This document shows, one piece after another, positions 48,337-57,150 of a DNA stretch of 64,000 bases. This DNA is from Verrucomicrobiales bacterium (GTDB taxonomy: Bacteria; Verrucomicrobiota; Verrucomicrobiia; Verrucomicrobiales; DEV007). Both the position numbers and the translations under genes were made by a program. How positions within the stretch are numbered: the first letter of the stretch is position 1; every line of letters starts with the position of its first letter. Under the pieces are notes generated by a model. It was not told the origin of the DNA, searched no databases, and saw nothing but the letters and a program-made list of their open reading frames with translations. The DNA lies in contig JAEUHH010000008.1 of NCBI GenBank assembly GCA_016795505.1, forward strand, positions 1 to 64,000, given 5' to 3'.

Positions 48337-49108
48337 GGCGATAGACCACCAGTCCCAGCCACTCCCGGCAGACCGGTCCCCACGACAGGACCGTGCCGGG
48401 GCTCGGCAGGATTGTATTTCCGACCGTCCAGCGGCGTCCCGCATGGTCGCGGCCGGTGCGATGATCGGTGGGAAACAGCGTCACTTCCAGACCCTGGCCG
48501 GCAAACGCCGCCATCGACCGCCTCGCATGAAAAGCCGAGGTCACCATCAGCAGTCGTTGCGGCCGGGGATCGGCTTGACTGTCGAGGTAGTCCCGGTACT
48601 CCGCCGCATTTTCATGGGTGTTGCGGCTCGTGTTCAGCGCCACGATCGCCCCGCGGGGTACGCCCAGGCGTTCCGCCGTGCGGGCGGCGAGATCGGCCTC
48701 GGCCATCGGAGGCTCTGTATCCGTCATGCCGCCGCTCACGAAAATCAGCCGGCCTACCCGACCCAGATGATACAGTTCCACCGCGTGGAGAAAGCGGTTG
48801 CCGTCCCCGTTGAGATGCAGCCGGTCTGTCGGCATGGCCCAGAGCCGGGTGAAGCCGCCGAGCACGATCGCCTCATCCCAAGGCTCACCAGCCAGAGCTT
48901 CGATGGCCAGTGGCGCCGGTTCCCACCACTGCATCGCCCGGTGGTAGAGCCAGGGATTGGAAAACACCACAGCCAGGATGGCCAGAGCCCATCGCGCCAC
49001 CGTCCGCCAACGACCCGGTCGCAGCCACAGGGACAGAGCTGCCAGCGTCACCAGCCAGACCGCTGGTTGGACGAAAAATGACGCGATGGCCGAGAGCAGT
49101 GAATACAC
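48320..49108 (-). CDS. ElyC/SanA/YdcF-like (DUF218) membrane protein
   Basis: 262 aa. Two N-terminal membrane helices (residues 8-28 and 38-55) precede a DUF218 domain: AIVLGGFTR, DGNRFLHAVELYHLGRVGRL, IFVSGGMT, and TRNTHENA-like SRNTHENAAEYRDYL, then LMVTSAFHARRSMAAF. In E. coli, ElyC with this layout is needed for undecaprenyl-carrier or peptidoglycan precursor supply. It lies on the opposite strand inside the polysaccharide cluster, with its 3' end overlapping the deacetylase-like gene. Confidence 0.87.
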   Translation of the reverse strand: MYSLLSAIASFFVQPAVWLVTLAALSLWLRPGRWRTVARWALAILAVVFSNPWLYHRAMQWWEPAPLAIEALAGEPWDEAIVLGGFTRLWAMPTDRLHLNGDGNRFLHAVELYHLGRVGRLIFVSGGMTDTEPPMAEADLAARTAERLGVPRGAIVALNTSRNTHENAAEYRDYLDSQADPRPQRLLMVTSAFHARRSMAAFAGQGLEVTLFPTDHRTGRDHAGRRWTVGNTILPSPGTVLSWGPVCREWLGLVVYRLRGWI

Positions 49109-49300
49109 CAGTCGGGGAGGGAAAAAAGGGCCTGATACCAGAGCGAATCAGCCGGCCGACGGGTTCGCCGAGGCAGGCAGCTCCCAGATTAGCCCAGGCT
49201 CCCGCAAAATGCCAACGCCGCCACCATCAGCCAAACCACCAGTGGCATCCCGCCGTCCCAGCGGTTACAGTCTGCGCTTTTTCCCGACAGACTCAGGACC

Positions 49301-50257
49301 ATGTCTTCACCGCCAGCCGACCCCAGCCCGCGCCCCGGACGCGCTGCTCCCGATGCCCGACTCGTCGGCGCCGGTCTGCTGGTGCTGTTGCTCGTGCCCT
49401 TGTTCCTGCCCCGCCTGCGTCCCCCGCATGGTCGCGTGTGGGAGGCCGGTTGGGACGCCCTGCATTTTCCCGGCTTTATCCTGATCACGTGGACCTTCGC
49501 CCTGCTCCTCCGGCCGTGGGCCCGCAGTGCCACCAGTCAGATTGCCGCCGGGGCCTGTCTCGCCACTCTGGTCGCGATCCTCAGCGAGTTGTCCCACGAT
49601 GCTCTCGGACGTTCCTCCTCTTGGAAAGACTTCGGCGTCGACATCCTCGGCATCACCTGCGGCGTGATCGGCTGGCAGTTGCTGCGACGCGGTGGCGCCG
49701 CCGGACGCGTCGTCTTCGGCCTCCTGGTGGCCGGATTGCTCGGCGTGCTCATCATGCCAGCCGTGCTCGGTCATCGCGCGGTGCGGGAGATACGGGCGCG
49801 CTTTCCTGATCTGGGCGCCTTCAGCCACCCCGGCAGCTCCCGAGTCTGGCGTCCGCAGGGGAATGCCATCCTGCATTTTGAAACTCAGCCCGCCCCAGGC
49901 TCCCTGCGGGTCCACGTGGGCCCCGGGCTGTACAGCGGCGTCACTTGTCTACCTGCCCAGGGAGACTGGACCCGCCATCAGGCTCTGCACCTCGACATCC
50001 GGAATCCCGGCGACCCATTTGACCTCGGTATCCGCATTGATGACGACCGCAGCGCCTCCAGCGATCACGACTCCCGCTACAATGGCCAGCAGCACATCCC
50101 GCCCGGCCGTGTCGCCCTGCGACTGCCCCTTGCCGAGATCCAGACCGGTCCCTCTGGCCGGCCCCTCGATCTGGGGCGCATCCACCGTCTCGCCCTGTTC
50201 ACCGGTGCCGAGACCGGCGACCGGGAGTTTGTGATCGACGCCGCCTACCTCGACTGA
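49301..50257 (+). CDS. VanZ-like membrane protein with C-terminal carbohydrate-binding-like domain
   Basis: 318 aa. Residues about 20-175 are a VanZ-like four-helix membrane domain: LVGAGLLVLLLVPLF, HFPGFILITWTFALLL, ILSELSHDALGRSSSWKDFG, and DILGITCGVIGW. The conserved E-x-x-Q/H and R-x-x-x-x-x-D pattern is visible. Residues about 190-318 form a beta-rich module (LHFETQPAPGSLRVHVG, LHLDIRNPGDPFDLGIRIDD, RVALRLPLAEI, ALFTGAETGDREFVIDAAYL) that resembles galactose-binding (CBM-like) jelly-roll domains. The gene lies between GT2-type and sugar-nucleotide genes, so a polysaccharide anchoring or sensing role is likely. Confidence 0.8.
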   Translation: MSSPPADPSPRPGRAAPDARLVGAGLLVLLLVPLFLPRLRPPHGRVWEAGWDALHFPGFILITWTFALLLRPWARSATSQIAAGACLATLVAILSELSHDALGRSSSWKDFGVDILGITCGVIGWQLLRRGGAAGRVVFGLLVAGLLGVLIMPAVLGHRAVREIRARFPDLGAFSHPGSSRVWRPQGNAILHFETQPAPGSLRVHVGPGLYSGVTCLPAQGDWTRHQALHLDIRNPGDPFDLGIRIDDDRSASSDHDSRYNGQQHIPPGRVALRLPLAEIQTGPSGRPLDLGRIHRLALFTGAETGDREFVIDAAYLD

Positions 50258-50314
50258 TGGGCTCCCGCCCTGTTTGACACCCACTATTCCAGCCCCAGCC
50301 CCACCATCACCACC

Positions 50315-51631
50315 GTGGAAAACCTACCCTCTGTCAGCATCTTCGGCCTCGGATACGTCGGCAGCGTCACCGCCGCCTGTCTCGCCGAGCGCGGCTGCCG
50401 CGTCATCGGCTGCGACGTCCAGCCCGCCAAAGTCGACCACATCAATGCCGGTGAAGCCCCCATCGGCGAGCCCGGTCTGGAGCCCCTCATCCGCGTCCAG
50501 CTCGAGGCCGGCCGGCTGCGCGCCACCACCGATCCCATCGCAGCCGTGCGCGACAGCGACATCTCCCTCATCTGCGTCGGCACACCATCCGCCGCCTCCG
50601 GCGCCCTCGACCTGCGCTATGTCGAGTCCGTTACCGCCCAGATCGCCGACGCCATCCGGCAAAAAGGCGCCGCTCACCACGCCATTGTCTTCCGCAGCAC
50701 CATGCTGCCCGGCTCCAGCCGCCGCCTCGCCGCCGACCACCTCGGCGACCTGCTGGCCGGCGGTCGCGTCAGTGTCTATTTCTATCCGGAATTCCTGCGC
50801 CAGGGCAGCGCCCTCGCCGACTTCCGCGATCCCAGCCTCAGTGCCATCGGCCTGTATCAATCCGGCGATCGCACCGACCCCATCGCCGGCATCCTTGATG
50901 CCACCACCGAGCCCATGGAGTTGGAGGCCGCCGAGTTGCTCAAGTATGCCTGCAATGCCTTCCACGCCACCAAGGTCGCGTTTGCCAATGAGATCGGCCG
51001 CGTCGGAAAAGCACTTGGCATCGATGCCACCCGCGTGATGGGCCAGCTCTGCCGCGACCAGCGGCTCAATATCTCCACCTACTACCTGCGGCCCGGTACC
51101 CCCTACGGCGGCAGTTGCCTGCCCAAGGATGTCAGCGCCCTCACCCTCCAGGCGCGTGCGTTGAATGTCGCCGCCCCCCTGCTCGACAGCTTGGAGGAGA
51201 GCAATGCCCGGCACCTCGATGCCCTCATCGAGCGGGTCGAAGCCGCCGGCTCCCGGCAGGTGCTGCTGCTCGGCCTCGCCTTCAAAGCCGGCACCGATGA
51301 CCTGCGCGGCAGTGCCATGCTGGAGCTGGCCGCCCGCCTCCTGATGCGCGACTACACCGTGCAGATCCACGATCCCGATGTCGCCCCGCGCAATCTCATC
51401 GGCGCCAACCAGCGATTCGCCGCCGCCCGTCTGCCTGCGCTGGAGACGCTTTTGGTCGACGACCTGCGCTCCGTCCTGATCGATGGTCGGCAAACCGTTG
51501 TTGCTTCCAAAGCCTGCGCCGATCTCGACCTCCTGCGCGATTCCCTGGGCCCGTGTCATCACGTCATCGATGTGAATGGCTGGCCCGGCCTCGCCGATGT
51601 CGCACAGAGCTACGAGGGCTTGTGCTGGTGA
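50315..51631 (+). CDS. UDP-glucose/GDP-mannose 6-dehydrogenase
   Basis: 438 aa. It oxidises a sugar nucleotide twice with NAD+ to the uronate, making UDP-glucuronate or GDP-mannuronate for acidic polysaccharides. FGLGYVGSVTAACLAERG binds NAD. LICVGTPSAASGALDL, FRSTMLPGSSR and ELLKYACNAFHATKVAFANE line the active site, with the catalytic Cys268 in GGSCLPKDVSAL. LLGLAFKAGTDDLRGS is the second-domain signature. The tail and sequence lean toward AlgD-like enzymes, but substrate cannot be settled. Start is GTG at 50315. Confidence 0.93.
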   Translation: MENLPSVSIFGLGYVGSVTAACLAERGCRVIGCDVQPAKVDHINAGEAPIGEPGLEPLIRVQLEAGRLRATTDPIAAVRDSDISLICVGTPSAASGALDLRYVESVTAQIADAIRQKGAAHHAIVFRSTMLPGSSRRLAADHLGDLLAGGRVSVYFYPEFLRQGSALADFRDPSLSAIGLYQSGDRTDPIAGILDATTEPMELEAAELLKYACNAFHATKVAFANEIGRVGKALGIDATRVMGQLCRDQRLNISTYYLRPGTPYGGSCLPKDVSALTLQARALNVAAPLLDSLEESNARHLDALIERVEAAGSRQVLLLGLAFKAGTDDLRGSAMLELAARLLMRDYTVQIHDPDVAPRNLIGANQRFAAARLPALETLLVDDLRSVLIDGRQTVVASKACADLDLLRDSLGPCHHVIDVNGWPGLADVAQSYEGLCW

Positions 51632-51970
51632 GGCACTGTCTCACCGGACTTCACTTGTTGAGCCCTCATGTCGGCCCGGATTGACTTGGCGGTCCGCGAC
51701 AGAGTTCCGCCACTTCCACAGTGGCAGCGATGAGGGCGCCGAGACCGACGTGGCTGGCTCTTTGACAGGCCGGGCCTCATGAGAATATCCTGTTCCGGGG
51801 GTATTCGGACCGGAACGAAGCAGGGACGGGTCGCAGACCGTCGCAGCAGTCGGGGTATGAGAAGTGCAGGTTAGGTATCCGGTAGGTCACCGCATTCACC
51901 GGTTGCCCGTTTGACGTTTTTGGCCGGAAGGCCGAAGATCGCGGGGTCCACCCGCCGTTCGACGCCGATC
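51632..51970. other. 339-bp intergenic region, no gene seen
   Basis: Between the dehydrogenase stop and the DUF374 start. It holds a candidate promoter with an adjacent inverted repeat (see 51762-51816) but no tRNA, repeat cluster or convincing open frame. The DUF374 frame itself stays open from 51911. Confidence 0.6.
51762..51816 (+). promoter_or_regulatory. Candidate promoter and operator of the DUF374-folD pair
   Basis: A perfect -35 hexamer TTGACA (51762-51767) and TATCCT (51786-51791, 4 of 6 matches) are 18 bp apart. Right behind, GTTCCGG (51792-51798) and CCGGAAC (51810-51816) form a 7-bp inverted repeat around the expected start of transcription, a typical position for a repressor site or a 5' mRNA hairpin. 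Confidence 0.45.
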
Positions 51971-52645
51971 ATGCCCACTCTGCCGCGCCCGGAAAGCCAG
52001 ATGCCGCTCCCGTTCAAGGCGCGGGTCATCGGGCGGTTTGCGGCTGCGCTGATCGGGCTTTTCGGGCTCACCTACCGCATCCGGGTGGAGGATCGTTCCG
52101 GGGTGTTGCAGGCGCGTCCCGATCACCCCATCCTGTGGGCCTTCTGGCACAACCGCATCTTTGCCATGCCGGCCATCTATCGCCGTCACCTGCGCGAGCG
52201 GCAGGGGGCCGTCCTCACCAGTCCCAGCCGGGACGGAGCGCTGATCGCGGCTACGATGCGCTGCTTTGGCGTGGCGTCGGTCCGCGGATCCAGCAACAAG
52301 CGCGGCCCGGCGGCCATGCTGGAGATGGTGGAGTGGATCCAGTCCGGCTACGACATCGTCGTCACGCCGGACGGTCCGCGGGGGCCGCGCTACCGCCTTG
52401 CGCCGGGCCTGATCCGGCTCTCGCAGAGGACCGGGGCGCCGATCCTGCCCATCCGGATCGAGTACGAGTCCGCGTGGGTTTTCCACAAAAGCTGGGACCG
52501 GTTCCGTCTCCCGAAGCCATTCAGTCGCGTCCGCGTGGTCCTCGAGCCGTATCAATCGATTGACCCGGCGGCGGATGGCGACACGTTTGAGGCCGAGCGC
52601 CAGCGCATCGAACGCATTCTGAATCCCGACCATGAAACTGATTGA
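51971..52645 (+). CDS. DUF374 lysophospholipid acyltransferase-like protein
   Basis: 224 aa from the ATG at 51971 (ATG at 52001 is possible; the frame is open from 51911). It belongs to the DUF374 branch of the LPLAT superfamily: [14 protein letters not shown] (the His-containing motif I), [25 protein letters not shown], and [18 protein letters not shown], which matches the family's D-G-P-R-G-P signature. Such proteins probably acylate lipids of the outer membrane; the substrate is unknown. A hydrophobic helix ([14 protein letters not shown]) near the start anchors it. The stop codon overlaps the folD start by 14 bp. Confidence 0.88.
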   Translation: MPTLPRPESQMPLPFKARVIGRFAAALIGLFGLTYRIRVEDRSGVLQARPDHPILWAFWHNRIFAMPAIYRRHLRERQGAVLTSPSRDGALIAATMRCFGVASVRGSSNKRGPAAMLEMVEWIQSGYDIVVTPDGPRGPRYRLAPGLIRLSQRTGAPILPIRIEYESAWVFHKSWDRFRLPKPFSRVRVVLEPYQSIDPAADGDTFEAERQRIERILNPDHETD

Positions 52646-53513
52646 AGGAAAGCCCATCGCCGAAGCCGTCTATGCCGAGTGCCGGACCGAACTCGCCCAG
52701 TTGCAGGCCGCCGGCCATCTGCCCGGCCTGGCTGTCGTGCTCGTCGGCGACGATCCCGCATCGAAGGCTTATGTCGCGTCGAAAGATGACAAGTGCCGCG
52801 AGCTGGGCTTTCACTCGCTCAAGATCGAGAGGCCGGCCGGTATCTCCCGCGGAGAACTGCTGGAGACCATCGCGGAGCTGAATGCCGATCCCGCCATCCA
52901 CGGCATCCTCGTGCAGATGCCGCTGCCGGGCCATCTCGACGAGGACGAGGTGATCCTGGCCATCGATCCGGCCAAGGACGTGGATGGGTTGCATCCCATC
53001 AATTTGGGAAAAATCGCGATGGAAGATCCGACCGGTTTTGCCCCCTGCACGCCGTCCGGCTGCCAGCGGATGCTCGTCGAAAGCGGCATCGAAACCGCCG
53101 GTCGGCACGTGGTCGTCGTAGGTCGCAGCCTGCTGGTCGGGAAGTCGCTGGCTTTGCTCATGATGGGCAAGGGCCCGGGCGCCAATGCCACCGTCACCGT
53201 GGCCCACTCCCGGACACGCGACCTGCCATCGATCACCCGGCAGGCCGACATCCTCGTGGCTGCGATCGGCCGCCCGCGGTTCATCGGAGCCGATCATGTC
53301 CGCGACGGAGCCGTGGTCATCGACGTGGGGATCAATCGCATCGACGATCCTTCCGCGCGGCGGGGCTACCGGCTGGTCGGGGATGTCGATTTCGATGCCG
53401 TGGCGCCAAAGTGCGACGCCATCACCCCGGTGCCCGGCGGGGTGGGGGTCATGACCATTGCCATGTTGATGCGCAACACCATCCGCGCCTGTCAGATGGC
53501 GACCGGTGCCTGA
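52632..53513 (+). CDS. folD: Methylenetetrahydrofolate dehydrogenase/cyclohydrolase
   Basis: 293 aa bifunctional enzyme interconverting 5,10-methylene-THF and 10-formyl-THF with NADP. The catalytic pair is Tyr47-x-x-x-Lys51 in [38 protein letters not shown], and [13 protein letters not shown] line the folate site. [17 protein letters not shown] binds the nucleotide, with Lys-Ser in place of the usual Pro after VG. The C-terminus has [16 protein letters not shown]. It overlaps the upstream DUF374 gene and is translated from the ATG at 52632, so the pair is one transcript. Confidence 0.96.
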   Translation: MKLIEGKPIAEAVYAECRTELAQLQAAGHLPGLAVVLVGDDPASKAYVASKDDKCRELGFHSLKIERPAGISRGELLETIAELNADPAIHGILVQMPLPGHLDEDEVILAIDPAKDVDGLHPINLGKIAMEDPTGFAPCTPSGCQRMLVESGIETAGRHVVVVGRSLLVGKSLALLMMGKGPGANATVTVAHSRTRDLPSITRQADILVAAIGRPRFIGADHVRDGAVVIDVGINRIDDPSARRGYRLVGDVDFDAVAPKCDAITPVPGGVGVMTIAMLMRNTIRACQMATGA

Positions 53514-53614
53514 GCGACCGGCGGAAATTTTTGGCTCGCTGCCAGTTGCGCTTTGGGGAAATTGCGGGAGAGTAGCGGTCCCCGGTCGGCTTTGCCGGCG
53601 GGCAAAAATGGTTC

Positions 53615-53691
53615 CGGGATGTAGCGCAGTTTGGTAGCGCGCCACAATGGGGTTGTGGAGGCCGCTGGTTCGAATCCAGTCATCCCGACCA
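53615..53691 (+). tRNA. tRNA-Pro (anticodon GGG)
   Basis: 77 nt with encoded CCA. Acceptor arms CGGGATG and CATCCCG pair perfectly. The D-arm is GCGCAGTTTGGTAGCGC, the anticodon stem CCACA/TGTGG holds the loop ATGGGGT with anticodon GGG, and the T-arm is CTGGTTCGAATCCAG. Confidence 0.96.
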
Positions 53692-53734
53692 TTTTTCCTT
53701 TTTCGACAACGAGCAGTCAGTATTCGACCGATTC

Positions 53735-54793
53735 ATGCCCGAGGGGATGATCAGCACCGCGGTGGTGGGCGCGAGCGGCTATTCCGGCCAGGAATTGCTT
53801 CGCCTGCTCATTCAGCATCCCCGCGTCGCTCTCGCCGCCGTCACTTCGCGCCAGGAGGCCGGCAAATCGCTGGAATCGGTGTTTCCCCGCTTCCGGGGAG
53901 CGTCCAAAATCGCCGGCCTGTCATTCATCGAGCCAGATGTCGAGGCCATCGTCGCCACCGGAGCGCGCTGTGCGTTTCTCGCCCTGCCGCATGGCGTGGC
54001 CGCGGAATTCGCCGGGCCGCTGGTGGCGCGGGGACTGCGGGTCATCGATCTCAGCGCCGATTTCCGGCTCAACGATCCCGACGTGTATGCCGAATTCTAC
54101 GGTGCCGGTCATCCCGAGCCGGAATTGATGCGCGAGGCGGTTTACGGCCTGCCGGAATGGCGTGCCGACGAGATACGCGGCGCCCGTCTCGTGGCTTCGC
54201 CCGGATGTTACCCGACCTCGATCCTCATCCCTCTGTTGCCTCTGGTCCGCCGCGGCTTGATCGATCCCGGCTCCATCGCCGTGTCCAGCGTGAGCGGCGC
54301 CAGTGGTGCCGGGAAAAAGGCCGATGCCAGCCTGCTCTTTGCCGAGGTGAATGAGAGCGTCCGCGCCTATGGGGCGCCGAAGCACCGGCATCTTAGTGAG
54401 ATCGAGCAGGAGCTGTCTCTCGCCGCCGGAGCGAAGGTGACGATTTCGTTTGTGCCGCATCTCATGCCGGTCACTGCCGGCATCGCCAGCACCATCTTCT
54501 GCCAACCGGCGGGCGATATGGCGTTATTGTCGGATACCGTCGTCGCCGCCTATCAGGAAGCTTACGCAAATGCGCCATTCGTCCGCGTGCTCGGCGAGGG
54601 GAGTTTCCCCGATACCAAGCACGTCGTGGGCACGAACCACGTGGATGTGGGCTGGGTGGTGGACCGCCGGGCGGGACGACTCATCCTGTGCAGTGCGGAA
54701 GATAATCTGGGCAAGGGGGCATCCAGCCAGGCCGTCCAGAGTTTCAACCTCATGTTCGACTTGCCGGAAACGGAAGGTCTGCTCCATTACTGA
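53735..54793 (+). CDS. argC: N-acetyl-gamma-glutamyl-phosphate reductase
   Basis: 352 aa. It reduces N-acetyl-glutamyl-5-phosphate to the semialdehyde with NADPH, third step of arginine synthesis. The N-terminus has VVGASGYSGQELLRLL for the nucleotide. The catalytic Cys158 sits in VASPGCYPTS. SVSGASGAGKKA and HLSEIEQELS follow, and the C-terminal half has FVPHLMPVTAGI. Start ATG 53735; a later ATG at 53747 is possible. First of the arg genes, 44 bp behind tRNA-Pro. Confidence 0.96.
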   Translation: MPEGMISTAVVGASGYSGQELLRLLIQHPRVALAAVTSRQEAGKSLESVFPRFRGASKIAGLSFIEPDVEAIVATGARCAFLALPHGVAAEFAGPLVARGLRVIDLSADFRLNDPDVYAEFYGAGHPEPELMREAVYGLPEWRADEIRGARLVASPGCYPTSILIPLLPLVRRGLIDPGSIAVSSVSGASGAGKKADASLLFAEVNESVRAYGAPKHRHLSEIEQELSLAAGAKVTISFVPHLMPVTAGIASTIFCQPAGDMALLSDTVVAAYQEAYANAPFVRVLGEGSFPDTKHVVGTNHVDVGWVVDRRAGRLILCSAEDNLGKGASSQAVQSFNLMFDLPETEGLLHY

Positions 54794-54861
54794 CCCTCCT
54801 GCCGGGCGAACCGAAACCGCCGGCGGAGAGACGGGAATAGAGGGAGGAAGGATACAGACAG

Positions 54862-56148
54862 ATGACTACCGAGTTTGAAAAGATCGCGGGGGGCGTGTGC
54901 GCTCCGCAGGGTTTCCGCGCCGCCGGCATCACGTGTGGCATCAAGAAACCGGATTCGCCGAAAAAGGATCTCGCCCTCATCGTGTCCGACTTTCCCGCCG
55001 TCGGCGCCGGGGTGTTCACGGAGAACGAGGTCAAGGCCGCGCCCGTGCGACTCAGTGCTTCCTACCTGAAACAATGCGATCCCCGCGCCATTGTCGCCAA
55101 TAGCGGCAATGCCAACGCCTGCACCGGCGCCCTGGGCATGGAGCACGCCCGATGCATGGCCGATTCGGCTGCGAAAGCGCTGGGCCTGAAACGCCGCGAA
55201 GTGCTGGTCTGCTCCACCGGCATCATCGGCCTGCCGATGCCGATGGAGCGCATCGAGCCCCGCATGCCCGATCTGGTGGGGGCGCTCGGCTCCGACGAAG
55301 TCGCCGGCGCCGCCGCCGCGGAGGCCATCATGACCAGCGACACCCGGCCGAAGTCGTATGCGATCAAGTTCATGCTCGGTGGCAAGGAGGTGCGCATCGG
55401 CGCCATCGCCAAGGGAGCCGGCATGATCAATCCGAACATGGCCACCATGCTGTGCTTCATCACCACCGACGCGCGCATCACCAAGGCCGAGTTGCAGGAG
55501 GCCACCCAGGAGGCTGTCGATCGCTCCTTCAACCGCATCACCATCGACGGTGACATGAGCACCAACGACACCGTGCTCGTTTTGGCCAACGGCCAGGCCG
55601 GCAACCGGCTCATCACCAAGGACGGACCGGGCTGCCGCGTCTTCCGCGCCGCCTTGACCAAGGTGATGAAAAAGCTGGCCAAGAAGATCGTCGGTGACGG
55701 CGAGCGGGTCACCAAACTCGTCGAAGTCGTCGTCCATGGTGCACAAACCGACGCCGATGCGGAGAAAGTCGCCCGCGCCGTCGCCAACTCGAAGCTGGTG
55801 AAGTGCTCGTGGAATGGCAACGACCCGAACTGGGGCCGCGTCCTCCATGCCGTCGGCTATTCTGGAGCCAAGATCCGCGAGGAGATGGTCGACATCTACT
55901 TTGGAGGCCTCTGTGCGGCAAAGAACGGACTCGCCACCGACACCCCGCTGCTCGAACTGCTCAAGGTCATGGAGCGCCGCAAGATCAAGGTCTGCATCGA
56001 CCTGAATCTCGGGCCCGGCCAGTACAACATTTTCACCTCCGACCTGTCTCCGGAATACGTGGTCTTCAATCGCGCCGAGTATTCGCTTCCGGCGGCCAAG
56101 GCGGCCAAGGCGGCGCAGGAAGGTGATGGAGCAGGTGAGGAGGTGTGA
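54862..56148 (+). CDS. argJ: Bifunctional ornithine acetyltransferase/N-acetylglutamate synthase
   Basis: 428 aa precursor that cuts itself into alpha and beta chains. The motif KGAGMINPNMATML places the cleavage before Thr195, which then is the nucleophile that moves the acetyl group from acetylornithine to glutamate. This makes the cyclic arginine route and removes the need for argE and usually argA. TSDTRPKSYAI and FNRITIDGDMSTNDTVL are further signatures. A good ribosome-binding stretch (AGGGAGGAAGG) lies upstream of the ATG. The stop is followed by a toxin-antitoxin pair on the other strand. Confidence 0.96.
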   Translation: MTTEFEKIAGGVCAPQGFRAAGITCGIKKPDSPKKDLALIVSDFPAVGAGVFTENEVKAAPVRLSASYLKQCDPRAIVANSGNANACTGALGMEHARCMADSAAKALGLKRREVLVCSTGIIGLPMPMERIEPRMPDLVGALGSDEVAGAAAAEAIMTSDTRPKSYAIKFMLGGKEVRIGAIAKGAGMINPNMATMLCFITTDARITKAELQEATQEAVDRSFNRITIDGDMSTNDTVLVLANGQAGNRLITKDGPGCRVFRAALTKVMKKLAKKIVGDGERVTKLVEVVVHGAQTDADAEKVARAVANSKLVKCSWNGNDPNWGRVLHAVGYSGAKIREEMVDIYFGGLCAAKNGLATDTPLLELLKVMERRKIKVCIDLNLGPGQYNIFTSDLSPEYVVFNRAEYSLPAAKAAKAAQEGDGAGEEV

Positions 56149-56172
56149 AGGACCGCGCTGCGCCGCGTGTCA

Positions 56173-56604
56173 TCACCGAAGCGGCTCAAAGAACTGATGA
56201 AAGCCCTTCGCTCGGAGGCCTCGCTTTAGTTCATCGTCATCGGTCCAAAGGTCGGCATCCAGATGCAGAGCCAACGCGACAAAAGGGGTGTCCTTGATGT
56301 CGACATCGTGGCAGAGTTCTCTCGCCCGCATCCAGGTCCCGACAGAAATGGTCGATGACTCGATCAAGTGAAGCGACTCCATCAGTTCATTGAGCGCCTC
56401 AAGAACATTCTCTTCGGGTAACCTGGTTGCTTCGAGGATCCGAGCGCTGTGTTTGAACAGTTCGACAAAGAGAAAGCGGGGCGCGTAAAACACGATCTCT
56501 GATGGGATCAGGACTCGCATCGCGAGGTCCCCGCATCCGGAGGCGAGCATCGAGAAAACGATGTTTGTGTCCACGACCACCCGCATCGTTGATTCTCCGG
56601 CCAT
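56173..56604 (-). CDS. PIN-domain toxin-like ribonuclease
   Basis: 143 aa (137 aa from ATG 56586). The PIN core is present: RVVVDTNIVFSM (first Asp), LFVELFKHSARILEA (Glu), DIKDTPFVALALHLDADLW (Asp) and TDDDELKRGL (last Asp). PIN toxins cut RNA, often tRNA or mRNA. The gene starts 6 bp behind the stop of its neighbour at 56611-56991, the usual order of an antitoxin-toxin operon. The pair lies on the minus strand inside the arginine cluster. Confidence 0.85.
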   Translation of the reverse strand: MAGESTMRVVVDTNIVFSMLASGCGDLAMRVLIPSEIVFYAPRFLFVELFKHSARILEATRLPEENVLEALNELMESLHLIESSTISVGTWMRARELCHDVDIKDTPFVALALHLDADLWTDDDELKRGLRAKGFHQFFEPLR

Positions 56605-56610
56605 TTTTGC

Positions 56611-56991
56611 TCAACCACCGATCAATCTCAATTTCTCGAGCGTCCTTTGAACCCGGCTTCTTAGATCGGCTCTGTCGATGAGGGCATCTGGATAGCTGGA
56701 CTTCAGGTAGTTCTCCAAGCCTTCCACGACATCATCTGCGACGGAGGCGAGATTCGGTGATGGGTCGGTCTCCGGGAGCTTCGGGATACCCAGTTTTCCT
56801 TCGTTTCTCCGCCACCAATCTTCCTTGGAGTCCTCTGCCATTCGATACGCCTCGTCCCGGGTCAATTTGGTCCCGGACATGAGAGACTGAAAGCGGAGGG
56901 GGCGTATGATGGCTTCCACCTGCTCGTGGTCCATTTCCCCACGAGGAATCGTCACGTGGATCGCGTCATCGGTGGATTCGACGGTGATCAT
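56611..56991 (-). CDS. Antitoxin-like partner of the PIN protein
   Basis: 126 aa, acidic to neutral, no helix-turn-helix plainly visible. It starts MITVESTDDAIHVTIPRGEM, a beta-strand head like that of AbrB/Phd-type small antitoxins, followed by helices (RMAEDSKEDWWRRNEGKLGI) and a basic C-terminal helix (ADLRSRVQRTLEKLRLIG). It precedes the PIN gene by 6 bp on the same strand. The antitoxin role is inferred from position, and longer than usual for a simple antitoxin. The upstream gap to argB (57151) is 159 bp and shared with the argB leader. Confidence 0.65.
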   Translation of the reverse strand: MITVESTDDAIHVTIPRGEMDHEQVEAIIRPLRFQSLMSGTKLTRDEAYRMAEDSKEDWWRRNEGKLGIPKLPETDPSPNLASVADDVVEGLENYLKSSYPDALIDRADLRSRVQRTLEKLRLIGG

Positions 56992-57150
56992 GGTTCCCGG
57001 ACTCTAAGCGATCGAGCGGATGGGGCAACGTGAATTCCCCTGATCCGGAATCCGGCATGCAACCTTTCCCTTGCCGCGCCGGGGAACTCTGGCATTTTTT
57101 CCCTTTTTCCCCCGCGCCAAAACGCCCGAAAACCGTCGACGACGACCCCG

